The position numbers and the translations under genes were made by a program. A stretch of 64,000 nucleotides of DNA from SIG480 sp045595365 (GTDB lineage: Bacteria; Bacillota; Clostridia; Oscillospirales; JAAYXM01), in NCBI GenBank assembly GCA_045595365.1, contig JAZOAI010000011.1:149831-213830 (forward strand), written 5' to 3'. Of the stretch, positions 24,570-32,852 are shown one piece after another; positions within the stretch are counted from its first letter, which is position 1; every line of letters starts with the position of its first letter. The notes under the pieces were generated by a model. It saw only the letters and a program-made list of their open reading frames with translations. It was not told the DNA's origin and made no database searches.

Positions 24570-24731
24570 TTAATATCTTCTATAATCTTCGCAGCAGCAG
24601 CAGCAATTATTGCACTCGCATCTGCAAGAGCTTCTTCCGCCGGCATCGACTTGCCTTGTCCTCATTCTGTAATTACAATTCCGTGCGCGACTGCAGGAGT
24701 TGCAGCAGAAAAGTCTCGAAAAAATACACAT
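24570..24731 (-). CDS. Small cysteine-rich protein of unknown function
   Basis: A 53-residue reading frame of which 13 residues are cysteine. It starts at ATG 24731 (MCIFSRLFCCNSC) with a perfect AAGGAGG nine bases upstream. A second ATG two codons earlier sits too near that site. The C-terminal half reads SCRCECNNCCCCCEDY, with five consecutive cysteines, and Arg is frequent throughout. There is no signal peptide. A candidate promoter lies upstream and a hairpin downstream. I do not recognise the family. Metal binding is the obvious guess for so many cysteines. The J-domain protein at 12979-13539 ends in a comparable cysteine tail, but I cannot show that they are related. Confidence 0.65.
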   Translation of the reverse strand: MCIFSRLFCCNSCSRARNCNYRMRTRQVDAGGRSSCRCECNNCCCCCEDYRRY

Positions 24732-24780
24732 GGACATTTTCCTCCTTCATTTATTTGCGAACAAGAGCCTTGTCCGATTT

Positions 24781-24810
24781 ATTGTATGCCGGTTTAAATA
24801 AAACTGTCCA
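24781..24810 (-). promoter_or_regulatory. Candidate promoter of the small cysteine-rich gene
   Basis: TGGACA (24810-24805), 18 bases, TACAAT (24786-24781) on the minus strand. It faces away from the AI-2E family promoter, whose -35 begins eight bases beyond. Confidence 0.5.
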
Positions 24811-24818
24811 TATTTTTC

Positions 24819-24847
24819 TTGTAACAACGTTTTGGTTGTGGTACAAT
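24819..24847 (+). promoter_or_regulatory. Sigma-A promoter of the AI-2E family transporter gene
   Basis: TTGTAA (24819-24824), 17 bases, TACAAT (24842-24847) with an extended -10 TG one base before it. Confidence 0.7.
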
Positions 24848-24891
24848 ATCTTTATTCCGATTTATTATCATTTTCCAAGGAGGAAACTACT

Positions 24892-26058
24892 GTGAAGTTC
24901 AAATGGACCGAAGAAACAACATCTCGGGTAATAACAAACTCTATCGTTCTTATTATCGCTGTTGTTTTTTATTTTGCCATTCAAAACATTGGAGAGTTTT
25001 TCAGTTTTGTTAAAAAAGTTTTTTCCGTACTCTCCCCTTTTATAATAGGTTTTGTTATTGCATATCTTCTGACGCGCCCGGTAAATTCCCTTGAAAAGCT
25101 TTTAAACAGCTTTCTCTTCAAAAAATTCAAACGTCAGGAATCCGTAAACCGTGGGATTGCAATATGCATAACGGTTCTTCTTGTTCTTTTGCTTTTAGCT
25201 CTCGTTATGTACTCCATAATCCCTCAACTCATCGACAGTGTCTCTACCCTTGCCCGAAACGCAGACTCATATATCAGAACGGTCAACCAGTTTATAGACT
25301 CGGTTTCCGAGCGTTTCAACCTTGACTCAGATATTTTTCACGGGATTCTGGGTTCTTCGCAAGAGCTTTTTAGAAAGCTTACGCAATATATTTCTTCTGC
25401 ACTGCCGAAGATCTTTGATTTTTCTATATCAATCGGGTCCGGCATTTCAAATTTCTTTATCGGATTTATTATTTCGATATATATGCTCAGCGGTAAAGAG
25501 CAGTTTGGCGCTCAGATCAAAAAGGCTTTATTTGCGCTCTTTTCAAAAAAATCCGTCAATAAGTTCATAAAGCTCGGTAAATATACCCACGAAACCTTCG
25601 GAAACTATCTTTCAGGCCAGATTCTTGATTCTATCATTCTCGGAATCATCTGCTTTATTCTTATGTCAATTTTCCGTATGGAATATGCGCTTCTCATAAG
25701 TATGATAGTTATGATTACAAACTTCATTCCGTTTGTCGGCCCGTTTATAGGCGCCGTTCCGAGTGCATTTATTCTCCTTATGGTTCAGCCGTCAAAGGTG
25801 CTTTGGTTTATCCTTATGATCATCGTTCTCCAGCAGCTTGACGGAAACCTCCTCGCTCCTAAAATTGTTGGAAAAACTACCGGCCTTTCTTCCTTCTGGG
25901 TCATTTTCGCCATTCTTCTCGGCGGCGGACTCTTTGGAATTGCCGGAGTTCTCCTCGCTGTTCCGACATTTTCAGTTCTCCACCTTTTAATAAAGCGTTA
26001 TATCGAAAAGAAGCTTCGACAAAAGGAGCTGCCGACAGATACAAAAAACTATCTATGA
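24892..26058 (+). CDS. AI-2E family transporter (YdiK/PerM-like)
   Basis: A 388-residue integral membrane protein of the AI-2E exporter superfamily (PF01594). The start is GTG 24892 with AAGGAGG eight bases upstream; the apparent upstream extension overlaps the promoter. It has N-terminal helices at about 15-35 and 40-62, a helical domain with periplasmic loops and the conserved C-terminal region GPFIGAVPSAFILL ... LDGNLLAPKIVGKTTGLSSFW, ending in helices near 320-365. Family members export varied substrates or act as Na+/H+ antiporters, so the AI-2 name should not be taken as evidence for AI-2 export. Confidence 0.92.
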   Translation: MKFKWTEETTSRVITNSIVLIIAVVFYFAIQNIGEFFSFVKKVFSVLSPFIIGFVIAYLLTRPVNSLEKLLNSFLFKKFKRQESVNRGIAICITVLLVLLLLALVMYSIIPQLIDSVSTLARNADSYIRTVNQFIDSVSERFNLDSDIFHGILGSSQELFRKLTQYISSALPKIFDFSISIGSGISNFFIGFIISIYMLSGKEQFGAQIKKALFALFSKKSVNKFIKLGKYTHETFGNYLSGQILDSIILGIICFILMSIFRMEYALLISMIVMITNFIPFVGPFIGAVPSAFILLMVQPSKVLWFILMIIVLQQLDGNLLAPKIVGKTTGLSSFWVIFAILLGGGLFGIAGVLLAVPTFSVLHLLIKRYIEKKLRQKELPTDTKNYL

Positions 26059-26102
26059 TATATAAAGCTCGCAGAGAACTTCTCTGCGAGCTTTATATAT
26101 TA
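26059..26102. terminator. Bidirectional terminator hairpin between the AI-2E family and rluB genes
   Basis: A long stem, TATAAAGCTCGCAGAGAA with its complement around a 1-2 base loop, fills the gap between converging genes. Its outer A/T pairs can serve as a T-run in either direction. The right arm reaches into the rluB stop codon. Confidence 0.75.
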
Positions 26103-26801
26103 CAGTGATTTAAGGTATTTTACTTCGCGTTCTGTTAAATGCCGCCAGCGGCCGACGGGAAGCTTATTAAGAGTAAGGTCACCAAGGCTTACGCGTTTTA
26201 AGCGCAAGACCTTGAGGTTTGCAGCCTCACACATTCGGCGAATCTGCCGGTTTCTCCCCTCACGAAGCGTTATGTGCAAGAGCCCGCCATCAGAATCCTC
26301 GCGCACGACATTCACATCTGCCGGCCGTGTCATTCGCCCGTCAATCTCTATCGAGGACTTGAGAGTTGTTATAGCCTCTTCAAGCTTTCCGCGAACAGTG
26401 ACTATATATCCTTTCGGAATCTCGTGTGACGGATGCGTGAGCCTGTATGTAAGCGCGCCGTCATTCGTCATTATAAGAAGCCCTTCCGAGTTATAATCAA
26501 GCCTTCCTACAGGGTGAATGCGAGTTCCGACATCTACAAGCTCATTTACAGTTTTTCTGTCGCGGTCATCTTCAAGAGATGTAATATATCCGCGCGGTTT
26601 GTTAAGTATTATGTAGTATCTCGCGCCGCCTGAGATAACGCGCCCCGAGACCTCGATAACGTCATTCTCGGCATCTGCCTTATCACCGAGATTTGCTCTT
26701 TCACCGTTCACACGGACTTTTCCGCTTGTTATGAGTTCCTCCGCTTTTCTTCTTGAACAAACTCCGCTTGCCGCTATTATTTTCTGAATTCGCTCTTCCA
26801 T
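26100..26801 (-). CDS. rluB: RluB-type 23S rRNA pseudouridine synthase
   Basis: Converts uridine to pseudouridine, most likely U2605 of 23S rRNA. The start is ATG 26801, with GGAG seven bases upstream; the longer open frame runs into gpsA and lacks a site. The 233-residue protein has an N-terminal S4 RNA-binding domain (about 1-60) and an RsuA/RluB catalytic domain with catalytic D102 in GRLDYNSEGLL and the terminal GRNRQIRRM motif. Separating RluB from RluE or RsuA by sequence alone is not fully secure. It is the last gene of the yceD-rpmF-der operon. Confidence 0.9.
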   Translation of the reverse strand: MEERIQKIIAASGVCSRRKAEELITSGKVRVNGERANLGDKADAENDVIEVSGRVISGGARYYIILNKPRGYITSLEDDRDRKTVNELVDVGTRIHPVGRLDYNSEGLLIMTNDGALTYRLTHPSHEIPKGYIVTVRGKLEEAITTLKSSIEIDGRMTRPADVNVVREDSDGGLLHITLREGRNRQIRRMCEAANLKVLRLKRVSLGDLTLNKLPVGRWRHLTEREVKYLKSL

Positions 26802-26802
26802 T

Positions 26803-27819
26803 TTACTTCTCCGAATCCTTCCAGGCGGTTTCGTTTTCTCGCTTTTTACCTCTTCCCATAAGTCTGAAAAGTGCTTCTTCTGCATTTGCGCCTTCAAACA
26901 GAATTTTATATATTTCTTCCGTAATCGGCATTTCGACATCAACCTTTTTCGCAAGCTCTATCGCTGATTGGGTTGCGTAATACCCCTCGACCACGGCACC
27001 GATTTTTTCAATCGCCTTCTCCGATGTAGACCCCTGCCCGATAAGAATCCCGGCACGGCGATTACGCGAATGCATTGACATACAGGTAACAATAAGGTCA
27101 CCAAGCCCGGCAAGCCCTGAGAAAGTTTCTTCTTTCCCTCCAAGCGCAACACCTAGACGAATCATTTCTGCAAGCCCGCGGGTCATAAGAGCCGCTTTCG
27201 TGTTGTCGCCAAGGCCGAGGCCGTCGCAAACCCCTGCCGCAAGCGCCATTACGTTTTTGAGCGCAGCGCCGAGCTCTACGCCAACGACATCATCTGTGAC
27301 ATATACTCTGAAGCGCTCATTCATAAATACATCCTGAACGATTTCAGCCGCATCTTTATGTCGCGAAGTTGCAATTACTGCCGTCGGAACTCCTCTGCCG
27401 ACTTCCTCCGCATGAGACGGGCCTGAGAGAACGACAATCTTTGCTTTTGAATAAATTTCTTCTTCGATTATCTCCGAAAGACGAAAAGAGGTTTCTTTTT
27501 CTATTCCCTTTGCAACATTAACGATGATTTGGTCATCATTTACAAACTCAGAAAGCTTTCTCGCCGTACTTCTGACTGCAAATGACGGAACTGCCATAAC
27601 AATAATCTCGGCGTCTTTTGCGACGCTCAAATCTTTTGTGCAGGAAAGCCCCTCGGGAAACAAAACGCCGGGAAGAAATGCTCTGTTTTCTCTGTCGTTA
27701 TAAAGTCTTTCGTATTCCTTATCTTCAAATGACCAGAGCGAGACATCGTTTCCGTTTTTAGTCAGCATTACCGCGAGAGCTGTTCCCCAGCCGCCACTTC
27801 CTATAACTGCAATTTTCAT
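26803..27819 (-). CDS. gpsA: NAD(P)H-dependent glycerol-3-phosphate dehydrogenase
   Basis: Reduces dihydroxyacetone phosphate to sn-glycerol-3-phosphate, the backbone for phospholipids. The 338-residue protein has an N-terminal Rossmann motif GSGGWGTALA at 7-16 and the catalytic-lysine region ALKNVMALAAGVCDGLGLG. The C-terminal helical domain contains GLAGLGDLIVTC. It lies 21 bases after plsY, whose product uses the glycerol-3-phosphate made here. The stop is one base before the rluB start. Confidence 0.97.
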   Translation of the reverse strand: MKIAVIGSGGWGTALAVMLTKNGNDVSLWSFEDKEYERLYNDRENRAFLPGVLFPEGLSCTKDLSVAKDAEIIVMAVPSFAVRSTARKLSEFVNDDQIIVNVAKGIEKETSFRLSEIIEEEIYSKAKIVVLSGPSHAEEVGRGVPTAVIATSRHKDAAEIVQDVFMNERFRVYVTDDVVGVELGAALKNVMALAAGVCDGLGLGDNTKAALMTRGLAEMIRLGVALGGKEETFSGLAGLGDLIVTCMSMHSRNRRAGILIGQGSTSEKAIEKIGAVVEGYYATQSAIELAKKVDVEMPITEEIYKILFEGANAEEALFRLMGRGKKRENETAWKDSEK

Positions 27820-27840
27820 AGAAATACACCTTTCGCTATA

Positions 27841-28464
27841 CTACTTTTTGAATTTCAGCTTATTTTCGTTTCCTGCAAGCAGGCGTTTAATATTGGAGCG
27901 GTGAAGCACGGTAACAAACGATGCTACCAGAACTCCGAAGCAAATATAAATTATGCCGTCAGGCGAAAAGCCATAAAAAGCGGCAAACAAAAACGGAACT
28001 GTCCAGATTGCAATAATCGAGCCCAAGGAAACGAACCTTGTTATTGCAACAACAATCAGGAAAACAGATACCGCAATCAGACATATGCGAATATCCCAGC
28101 TTCCTACAACCGCAGCTGTGGTAAGGACTCCCTTGCCACCCCTGAAGCCGAAAAAGACGGGGTATGTATGCCCGAGGATGCATGAAAATCCGGCAAGAGA
28201 ACGCACAGTTGCATTTACATCCTCCGCAAAAATCGCGGTTGCGATAAGAACCGCTGCAACGCCTTTTAAAATATCACCGAGAATAACAATCAAGGTTTTC
28301 TTGATTCCCATAACGCGCAAGGAATTTGTTGTTCCTGCATTTCCGCTTCCAAAATCTCTGACGTCCTTTTTCAAAGTAAGCTTTGATATAATTATTGAGA
28401 AATTGAGACTGCCGAGAAGATATGCGATAATTGCGGATATAACATATTTTAAAGTAATGCTCAT
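27841..28464 (-). CDS. plsY: Acyl-phosphate:glycerol-3-phosphate acyltransferase PlsY
   Basis: Membrane enzyme that makes lysophosphatidic acid from acyl phosphate and glycerol-3-phosphate, the first step of phospholipid synthesis. The 207-residue protein has five predicted membrane helices and the conserved loops GSLNFS (about 18-23), GSGNAGTTNSLR (about 39-50) and FGFRGGKGV (about 103-111). It lies two bases after der and just before gpsA, which supplies its substrate. Confidence 0.96.
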   Translation of the reverse strand: MSITLKYVISAIIAYLLGSLNFSIIISKLTLKKDVRDFGSGNAGTTNSLRVMGIKKTLIVILGDILKGVAAVLIATAIFAEDVNATVRSLAGFSCILGHTYPVFFGFRGGKGVLTTAAVVGSWDIRICLIAVSVFLIVVAITRFVSLGSIIAIWTVPFLFAAFYGFSPDGIIYICFGVLVASFVTVLHRSNIKRLLAGNENKLKFKK

Positions 28465-28465
28465 T

Positions 28466-29791
28466 TTAACCGTTTTCTCCTTTTTGCCTTATGACAACCC
28501 TAATCGGGGTCCCTTCAAAGCCGAACACCTCGCGAAGCTTGTTTTCAAGATAACGCCTGTAAGAAAAATGGAACAGCTTTGCATCATTACAGAACATAAC
28601 AAAGTTTGGCGGCTGAATGCCCGTCTGGGTGATGTAATATACCTTAAGTCTCTTACCTCTGTCTGTCGGCGGCTGAACGCGCGCAACAGCATCTGCAAGA
28701 ACGTTGTTGAGCATCCCCGTAGTTATGCGTTTTTTGCTTTCTGCATATGCCGAGGTAATCAATTCAAAAAGCTTTGTAACACGCTGGCCTGTTTTTGCCG
28801 AGATAAAGAGAATGGGAGCATACGGCATATATGAAAGGTCACGGCGGATTTTTTCTTCCTCGCTCTTCATAGTCTTGTCGTCTTTCTCGACAAGGTCCCA
28901 TTTATTAACTACTATAATGCACGCCTTGCCCGCATCGTGGGCAATTCCTGCAACCTTTGTGTCCTGCTCTGTAACACCCTCCTGGGCATCTATCATAATG
29001 AGGCAGACATCGCTTCTTTCTACCGCAAGAGAAGCTCTCAGAACGGAGAATTTTTCAATATCGTCATTTACTTTTGATTTTTTGCGGATACCTGCAGTAT
29101 CTATAAAAACGAACTTTCCGAATTCATTTTCAAACGAAGAATCGACCGCGTCACGCGTTGTCCCCGCAACGTCACTGACGATAACCCTCTCTTCTCCGAG
29201 AATTTTGTTGGTAAGCGAGGATTTTCCGACATTCGGTTTTCCGATGAGGGCAACCTTTATGCGTTCATCTTCCTCCGGAGTCTCCTCTCCTTCAGGAAAG
29301 AATTTTATACATCTGTCGAGCAGGTCTCCGGTGCCGTGACCGTGAACTGCTGAAATTGCAACAGGCTCTCCGAGGCCAAGATTATAAAACTCATAAAACT
29401 CTGCGGGAGGCTCTCCGACTGAGTCAACCTTATTTACAGCAAGAACAATCGGCTTATTCGAGCGCAGAAGCATACTTGCAACGTCGTTATCCGATGCCGT
29501 AACTCCGGTTTTGATATCGGTGATAAATACGATTACATCAGCGTTCGTTATTGCAATTTCTGCCTGGTCACGCATAAATTTTAAAATCTCGTTATCTGTA
29601 CTCGGCTCTATTCCGCCGGTGTCAACAAGCGTAAAAGATTTTCCTGCCCATTCGCAGTCAGCATAGAGTCTGTCACGCGTTACGCCTGGGGTGTCCTCAA
29701 CAATGGACATACGCTTGCCTATAAGTTTGTTAAAAAGCATAGATTTGCCGACATTCGGGCGGCCGACTATTGCAACAACAGGTTTCCCCAT
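28466..29791 (-). CDS. der: Ribosome assembly GTPase Der (EngA)
   Basis: Tandem-GTPase protein needed for 50S subunit assembly. The 441-residue product has a first G domain with GRPNVGKS near 10-17 and DTGG near 57-60, and a second with GKPNVGKS near 185-192, DTAG and NKWD. A C-terminal KH-like domain (about 350-441) follows. This two-domain layout is unique to Der. It is followed two bases later by plsY. Confidence 0.97.
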   Translation of the reverse strand: MGKPVVAIVGRPNVGKSMLFNKLIGKRMSIVEDTPGVTRDRLYADCEWAGKSFTLVDTGGIEPSTDNEILKFMRDQAEIAITNADVIVFITDIKTGVTASDNDVASMLLRSNKPIVLAVNKVDSVGEPPAEFYEFYNLGLGEPVAISAVHGHGTGDLLDRCIKFFPEGEETPEEDERIKVALIGKPNVGKSSLTNKILGEERVIVSDVAGTTRDAVDSSFENEFGKFVFIDTAGIRKKSKVNDDIEKFSVLRASLAVERSDVCLIMIDAQEGVTEQDTKVAGIAHDAGKACIIVVNKWDLVEKDDKTMKSEEEKIRRDLSYMPYAPILFISAKTGQRVTKLFELITSAYAESKKRITTGMLNNVLADAVARVQPPTDRGKRLKVYYITQTGIQPPNFVMFCNDAKLFHFSYRRYLENKLREVFGFEGTPIRVVIRQKGENG

Positions 29792-29806
29792 ATCAAAACC
29801 TCCTAT

Positions 29807-31099
29807 CTATATACCAAGCATTGCAGAAAGAAGCGCATCCCCGTCATTTTCAACGGGAACCACACTTACATTGAGTTTTTTCTCAACATCAACAATACTG
29901 ACATTATCTAAGAATACGTTTTCGCCGTGTTTAAGCATAACGGCAGGAATCAAAAGCCTTTTTGCAAGGGGTTTTTCCGACAATGTTTTTATAAGGTCGT
30001 TCCCGGTTACAAGCCCTGCTACATCTACAGTTTCCCCGAAAAATTCATTTTTAACTGCAAAGACTTCGCACCCATCTATATTATTACATTTTTTTGCCAG
30101 TTCGTCAATCAGTTTTCGAATAAAAGGCGCGGCAGAAACTCCCGTTGCAACGGTAAACGGCTCTATGCTTTCGGGAAGCTCTGTATACTTAAGTGCCGCG
30201 AGAAATTCATACCTGAGCATCGCCATAAGCCCGACACCGTTATCAAGCTGAGGATATGAGCCATAATACTCATCCTCCGGAAGCGGAAGATTTGCTTTTA
30301 TGTATAACTCATCTGCAGCATATACAATTCTTTCTCCGCGGGATTCTAAATTTGATTCTCCAAAGGAATCGACGATTTCAATTATCTCGCGAGCTGATGG
30401 CTCATCAACGGCTCTCAGCGGATAAAGCCCATCACGATGCTTTGTGATTCCGACAGGGACAACTGCTATGCTCTCTATTCCTTCTCCAAGGGAAAGCAAG
30501 TCAGAAATTGAGTTTCTAAGAACCTCGCCGTCATTAAGCCCCGGGCAGACAACTATCTGACAATTAAGCTTTATGCCCGCATCTGTAAAGCGGCGCATAA
30601 TCTCCATACATTCACCGGCGCGCGGGTTTCTGACCATTTTTTTGCGAAGCTCGGGGTCGGTAACGTGGACAGAAACATTGACCGGGCTTATATGCATTCG
30701 TATCATCCGGGTTATGTCTTCCTCTGAGAGATTGGTGAGAGAAATATAGTTTCCGAGCAGAAAAGACATTCGCGCATCGTCATCTTTGAAATAAAGAGTT
30801 TCACGCATCCCCTTTGGCATCTGGTCTACAAAGCAAAAAACGCAGTTGTTTGCACAGCGCTTTGCCTTGTCCATAAGATATGTTTCAAAGACGAGACCCA
30901 AGTCCTCGCCTTCTTCTTTCTTGATTTTTACCGTTTTTCTCTTAAGCTCTATTTTCAGGCGCTTGTCGTAAGAATAAAACTTGTAATCCAGAACATCGCG
31001 GATGGGTTTTCCGTTTATCGAAACAAGCTCATCTCCCGGAAGTATCCCGGCACGCTCCGCAAGGCTCTCTTTTTCGACTTCGGCAATATATGCGCTCAT
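29807..31099 (-). CDS. PDZ-radical SAM DUF512 family protein
   Basis: A 430-residue protein started at ATG 31099, with GGGAG six bases upstream. Residues about 1-70 form a PDZ-like domain (GILPGDELVSINGKP). A cysteine cluster then reads CANNCVFCFVDQ (about 81-92), a CxxxCxxC-type radical SAM motif, although the radical SAM part is short. The C-terminal half is the DUF512 domain. The function is unknown. The family is widespread in Clostridia and commonly lies next to der, as here, which hints at ribosome or GTPase-related maturation. No biochemical role can be inferred from the sequence. Confidence 0.9.
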   Translation of the reverse strand: MSAYIAEVEKESLAERAGILPGDELVSINGKPIRDVLDYKFYSYDKRLKIELKRKTVKIKKEEGEDLGLVFETYLMDKAKRCANNCVFCFVDQMPKGMRETLYFKDDDARMSFLLGNYISLTNLSEEDITRMIRMHISPVNVSVHVTDPELRKKMVRNPRAGECMEIMRRFTDAGIKLNCQIVVCPGLNDGEVLRNSISDLLSLGEGIESIAVVPVGITKHRDGLYPLRAVDEPSAREIIEIVDSFGESNLESRGERIVYAADELYIKANLPLPEDEYYGSYPQLDNGVGLMAMLRYEFLAALKYTELPESIEPFTVATGVSAAPFIRKLIDELAKKCNNIDGCEVFAVKNEFFGETVDVAGLVTGNDLIKTLSEKPLAKRLLIPAVMLKHGENVFLDNVSIVDVEKKLNVSVVPVENDGDALLSAMLGI

Positions 31100-31183
31100 A
31101 TCCTTCTCCCGTCTACCGATATAAAAATAGAGGAGGATTAATCCATCCACCTCTACCCTTTTACCGAATTGAGTTTTGCAAAA

Positions 31184-31375
31184 TTACTTTGCAGCATCTG
31201 CTGCAGCAATAACCTCGCGACCGTTATAGGTTCCGCAATTCTTGCAAGCTCTGTGTGAAAGCTTCATAGCTCCGCACTTCGGGCATGCTCCGATCCCCGG
31301 AAGCGAAAGCTTCCAATGTGCATTGCGGTTCATGTCTCTCCTCGATTTAGAATGTTTTCTCTTTGGTACCGCCAT
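31184..31375 (-). CDS. rpmF: 50S ribosomal protein L32
   Basis: Large-subunit protein of 63 residues, beginning MAVPKRKHSKSRRDMNRNAHW as the family does. Two CxxC pairs (CPKCG and CKNCG) form the zinc ribbon, so this is the zinc-binding (C+) form rather than a zinc-independent paralogue. AAGGAGG lies just upstream. It follows yceD, the usual partner, but the fatty-acid genes (plsX, acpP) that often come next are replaced by DUF512 and der. Confidence 0.97.
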   Translation of the reverse strand: MAVPKRKHSKSRRDMNRNAHWKLSLPGIGACPKCGAMKLSHRACKNCGTYNGREVIAAADAAK

Positions 31376-31415
31376 GGTGACACCTCCTTCGATATATAAA
31401 CCATAATAAATTTAT

Positions 31416-31904
31416 TCAGTCATCAAGCAACTGTGCAAGGATTTCAAGCCTAGGGTCAATCGACTCGTTCTTGCAGTTACATGCTTGCTCATTGAGATTT
31501 GCCCCGCAGATCTGGCACAAGCCCTTGCAATCCGGAGAGCAGAGATTTTTACTCTCGAAACCGAGTATAAAAATCGAAACCGAAAGCTCAGAGAGGTCAA
31601 GCTCATCACTTTCGCAGACGATAAAGTCATCTTCATCATCTTCGTTGTCAAGATGGTCGACAATGCACGCTTCAAACGGGACAGAAACTACTTTTGAAAA
31701 CTCCTTCGCGCATCTGTCGCATAAAAGCTTTCTTTCTCCTTCGACCGTCATATCGAGGAGCAGGACTCCGGCACGGTTGACTATCTCACCCGAAACCGTA
31801 ACCACAGAACACATGGTCGGCTCTGTTTCTGAAATATCTGCCTCAAACTTAAATGGAAGGGCCGAAGCACTGCCATCACGAAGCTGTTTGATGTTAATAC
31901 GCAT
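31416..31904 (-). CDS. yceD: YceD family protein (DUF177)
   Basis: Conserved partner of the L32 gene; in other bacteria YceD has been linked to 23S rRNA accumulation. The 162-residue protein starts at ATG 31904 after GGAG; an in-frame TTG four codons upstream overlaps that site. It has a CDRC pair (about 64-67) and the characteristic C-terminal block CSPDCKGLCQICG (about 128-140), followed by NLNEQACNC. It is the first gene of its operon, with a consensus promoter 40 bases upstream. Confidence 0.92.
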   Translation of the reverse strand: MRINIKQLRDGSASALPFKFEADISETEPTMCSVVTVSGEIVNRAGVLLLDMTVEGERKLLCDRCAKEFSKVVSVPFEACIVDHLDNEDDEDDFIVCESDELDLSELSVSIFILGFESKNLCSPDCKGLCQICGANLNEQACNCKNESIDPRLEILAQLLDD

Positions 31905-31943
31905 AATCGACTCCAAACTAGGACAGTAATTGTCACAAAATAT

Positions 31944-31972
31944 ATTATACTTGGAATATTGCGGTTTGTCAA
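31944..31972 (-). promoter_or_regulatory. Sigma-A promoter of the yceD-rpmF-der operon
   Basis: TTGACA (31972-31967), 17 bases, TATAAT (31949-31944) on the minus strand, both boxes exact. It starts 17 bases after the folD stop, with no terminator in between. Confidence 0.88.
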
Positions 31973-31988
31973 CTGAAAAAATTGAAAA

Positions 31989-32852
31989 TTATTCTATATT
32001 TACGCTATTTTGTATGCATGCAGCCCGGAGCGTGTTCTTCATAAGCATTGTTATTGTCATCGGGCCTACTCCGCCCGGAACAGGAGTGATGTATGAAGCC
32101 TTTTTTGAAACAGATTCAAAATCGACATCTCCGCAAAGCTTCCCTTCCGCATTTCTGTTAATGCCGACATCCATAACAACAACGCCGTCAGAAACCATAT
32201 CTCCGGTTACAAAGCCCGCTTTTCCAACTGCGGCAACAATGATATCTGAATTCTTCAAAATCTCAGCGATATTCTTTGTTTTTGAATGACAAATGGTGAC
32301 CGTTGCACTTTTATGAAGCAGAAGCATAGACATTGGTTTTCCTACGATGTTTGAACGGCCGATTACCGCCGCGCGCTTTCCTGTGACATCAATTCCGTAT
32401 TCCTCGAAAAGCGCCATAACACCAGCGGGAGTACACGGGAGAAAATCAAAATCCCCCGTCATAATCTTCCCCACATTCTGAACATGGAATGCGTCAACAT
32501 CCTTATCGGGATTTATTGCCGCGATTACCTTATCCTCTGAAATATGCTTCGGAAGCGGAAGCTGAACAAGGATTCCGTTAATGTCAGCTTTATTGTTGAG
32601 CTTTGCAATGAGGCTCAACAGTTCTTCTTCTGTTGTTTCTGCAGGAAGGGCATATTCTTCACTGTATATGCCGCATTCAGCGCAGGCTTTTTTCTTGTTG
32701 TTTACGTATGTACGGCTTGCGGGGTCATCCCCTACGATTATTACCGCAAGGCCTGCCTTGATTCCCTTTTCCGCAAGCTTGCTGACTTTTTCATAAACCT
32801 CACCGCGAAGCTTTTTTGAGGTTGCTTTTCCGTCAATTATTACTGCACTCAT
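31989..32852 (-). CDS. folD: Bifunctional methylenetetrahydrofolate dehydrogenase/cyclohydrolase
   Basis: Interconverts 5,10-methylene-, methenyl- and 10-formyl-tetrahydrofolate, supplying one-carbon units for purines and for the Fmt reaction. The 287-residue protein has the catalytic region with YVNNKKKAC (about 50-58, including the essential lysine) and the NADP-binding motif VIGRSNIVGKPM (about 162-173). The C-terminal PGGVGPMT loop is also present. GGAGG precedes the ATG. The start overlaps the lgt end by 20 bases. Confidence 0.97.
   Translation of the reverse strand: MSAVIIDGKATSKKLRGEVYEKVSKLAEKGIKAGLAVIIVGDDPASRTYVNNKKKACAECGIYSEEYALPAETTEEELLSLIAKLNNKADINGILVQLPLPKHISEDKVIAAINPDKDVDAFHVQNVGKIMTGDFDFLPCTPAGVMALFEEYGIDVTGKRAAVIGRSNIVGKPMSMLLLHKSATVTICHSKTKNIAEILKNSDIIVAAVGKAGFVTGDMVSDGVVVMDVGINRNAEGKLCGDVDFESVSKKASYITPVPGGVGPMTITMLMKNTLRAACIQNSVNIE

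Noticed and set aside
24435..24797. Plus-strand frame of 120 codons over the tRNA-Gly region
   Set aside because: It begins inside the tRNA, crosses the terminator and is antisense to the small cysteine-rich gene, which has a proper ribosome binding site.
28085..28834. Plus-strand frame of 249 codons across plsY and der
   Set aside because: It is antisense to two well-supported genes and shows no motif.
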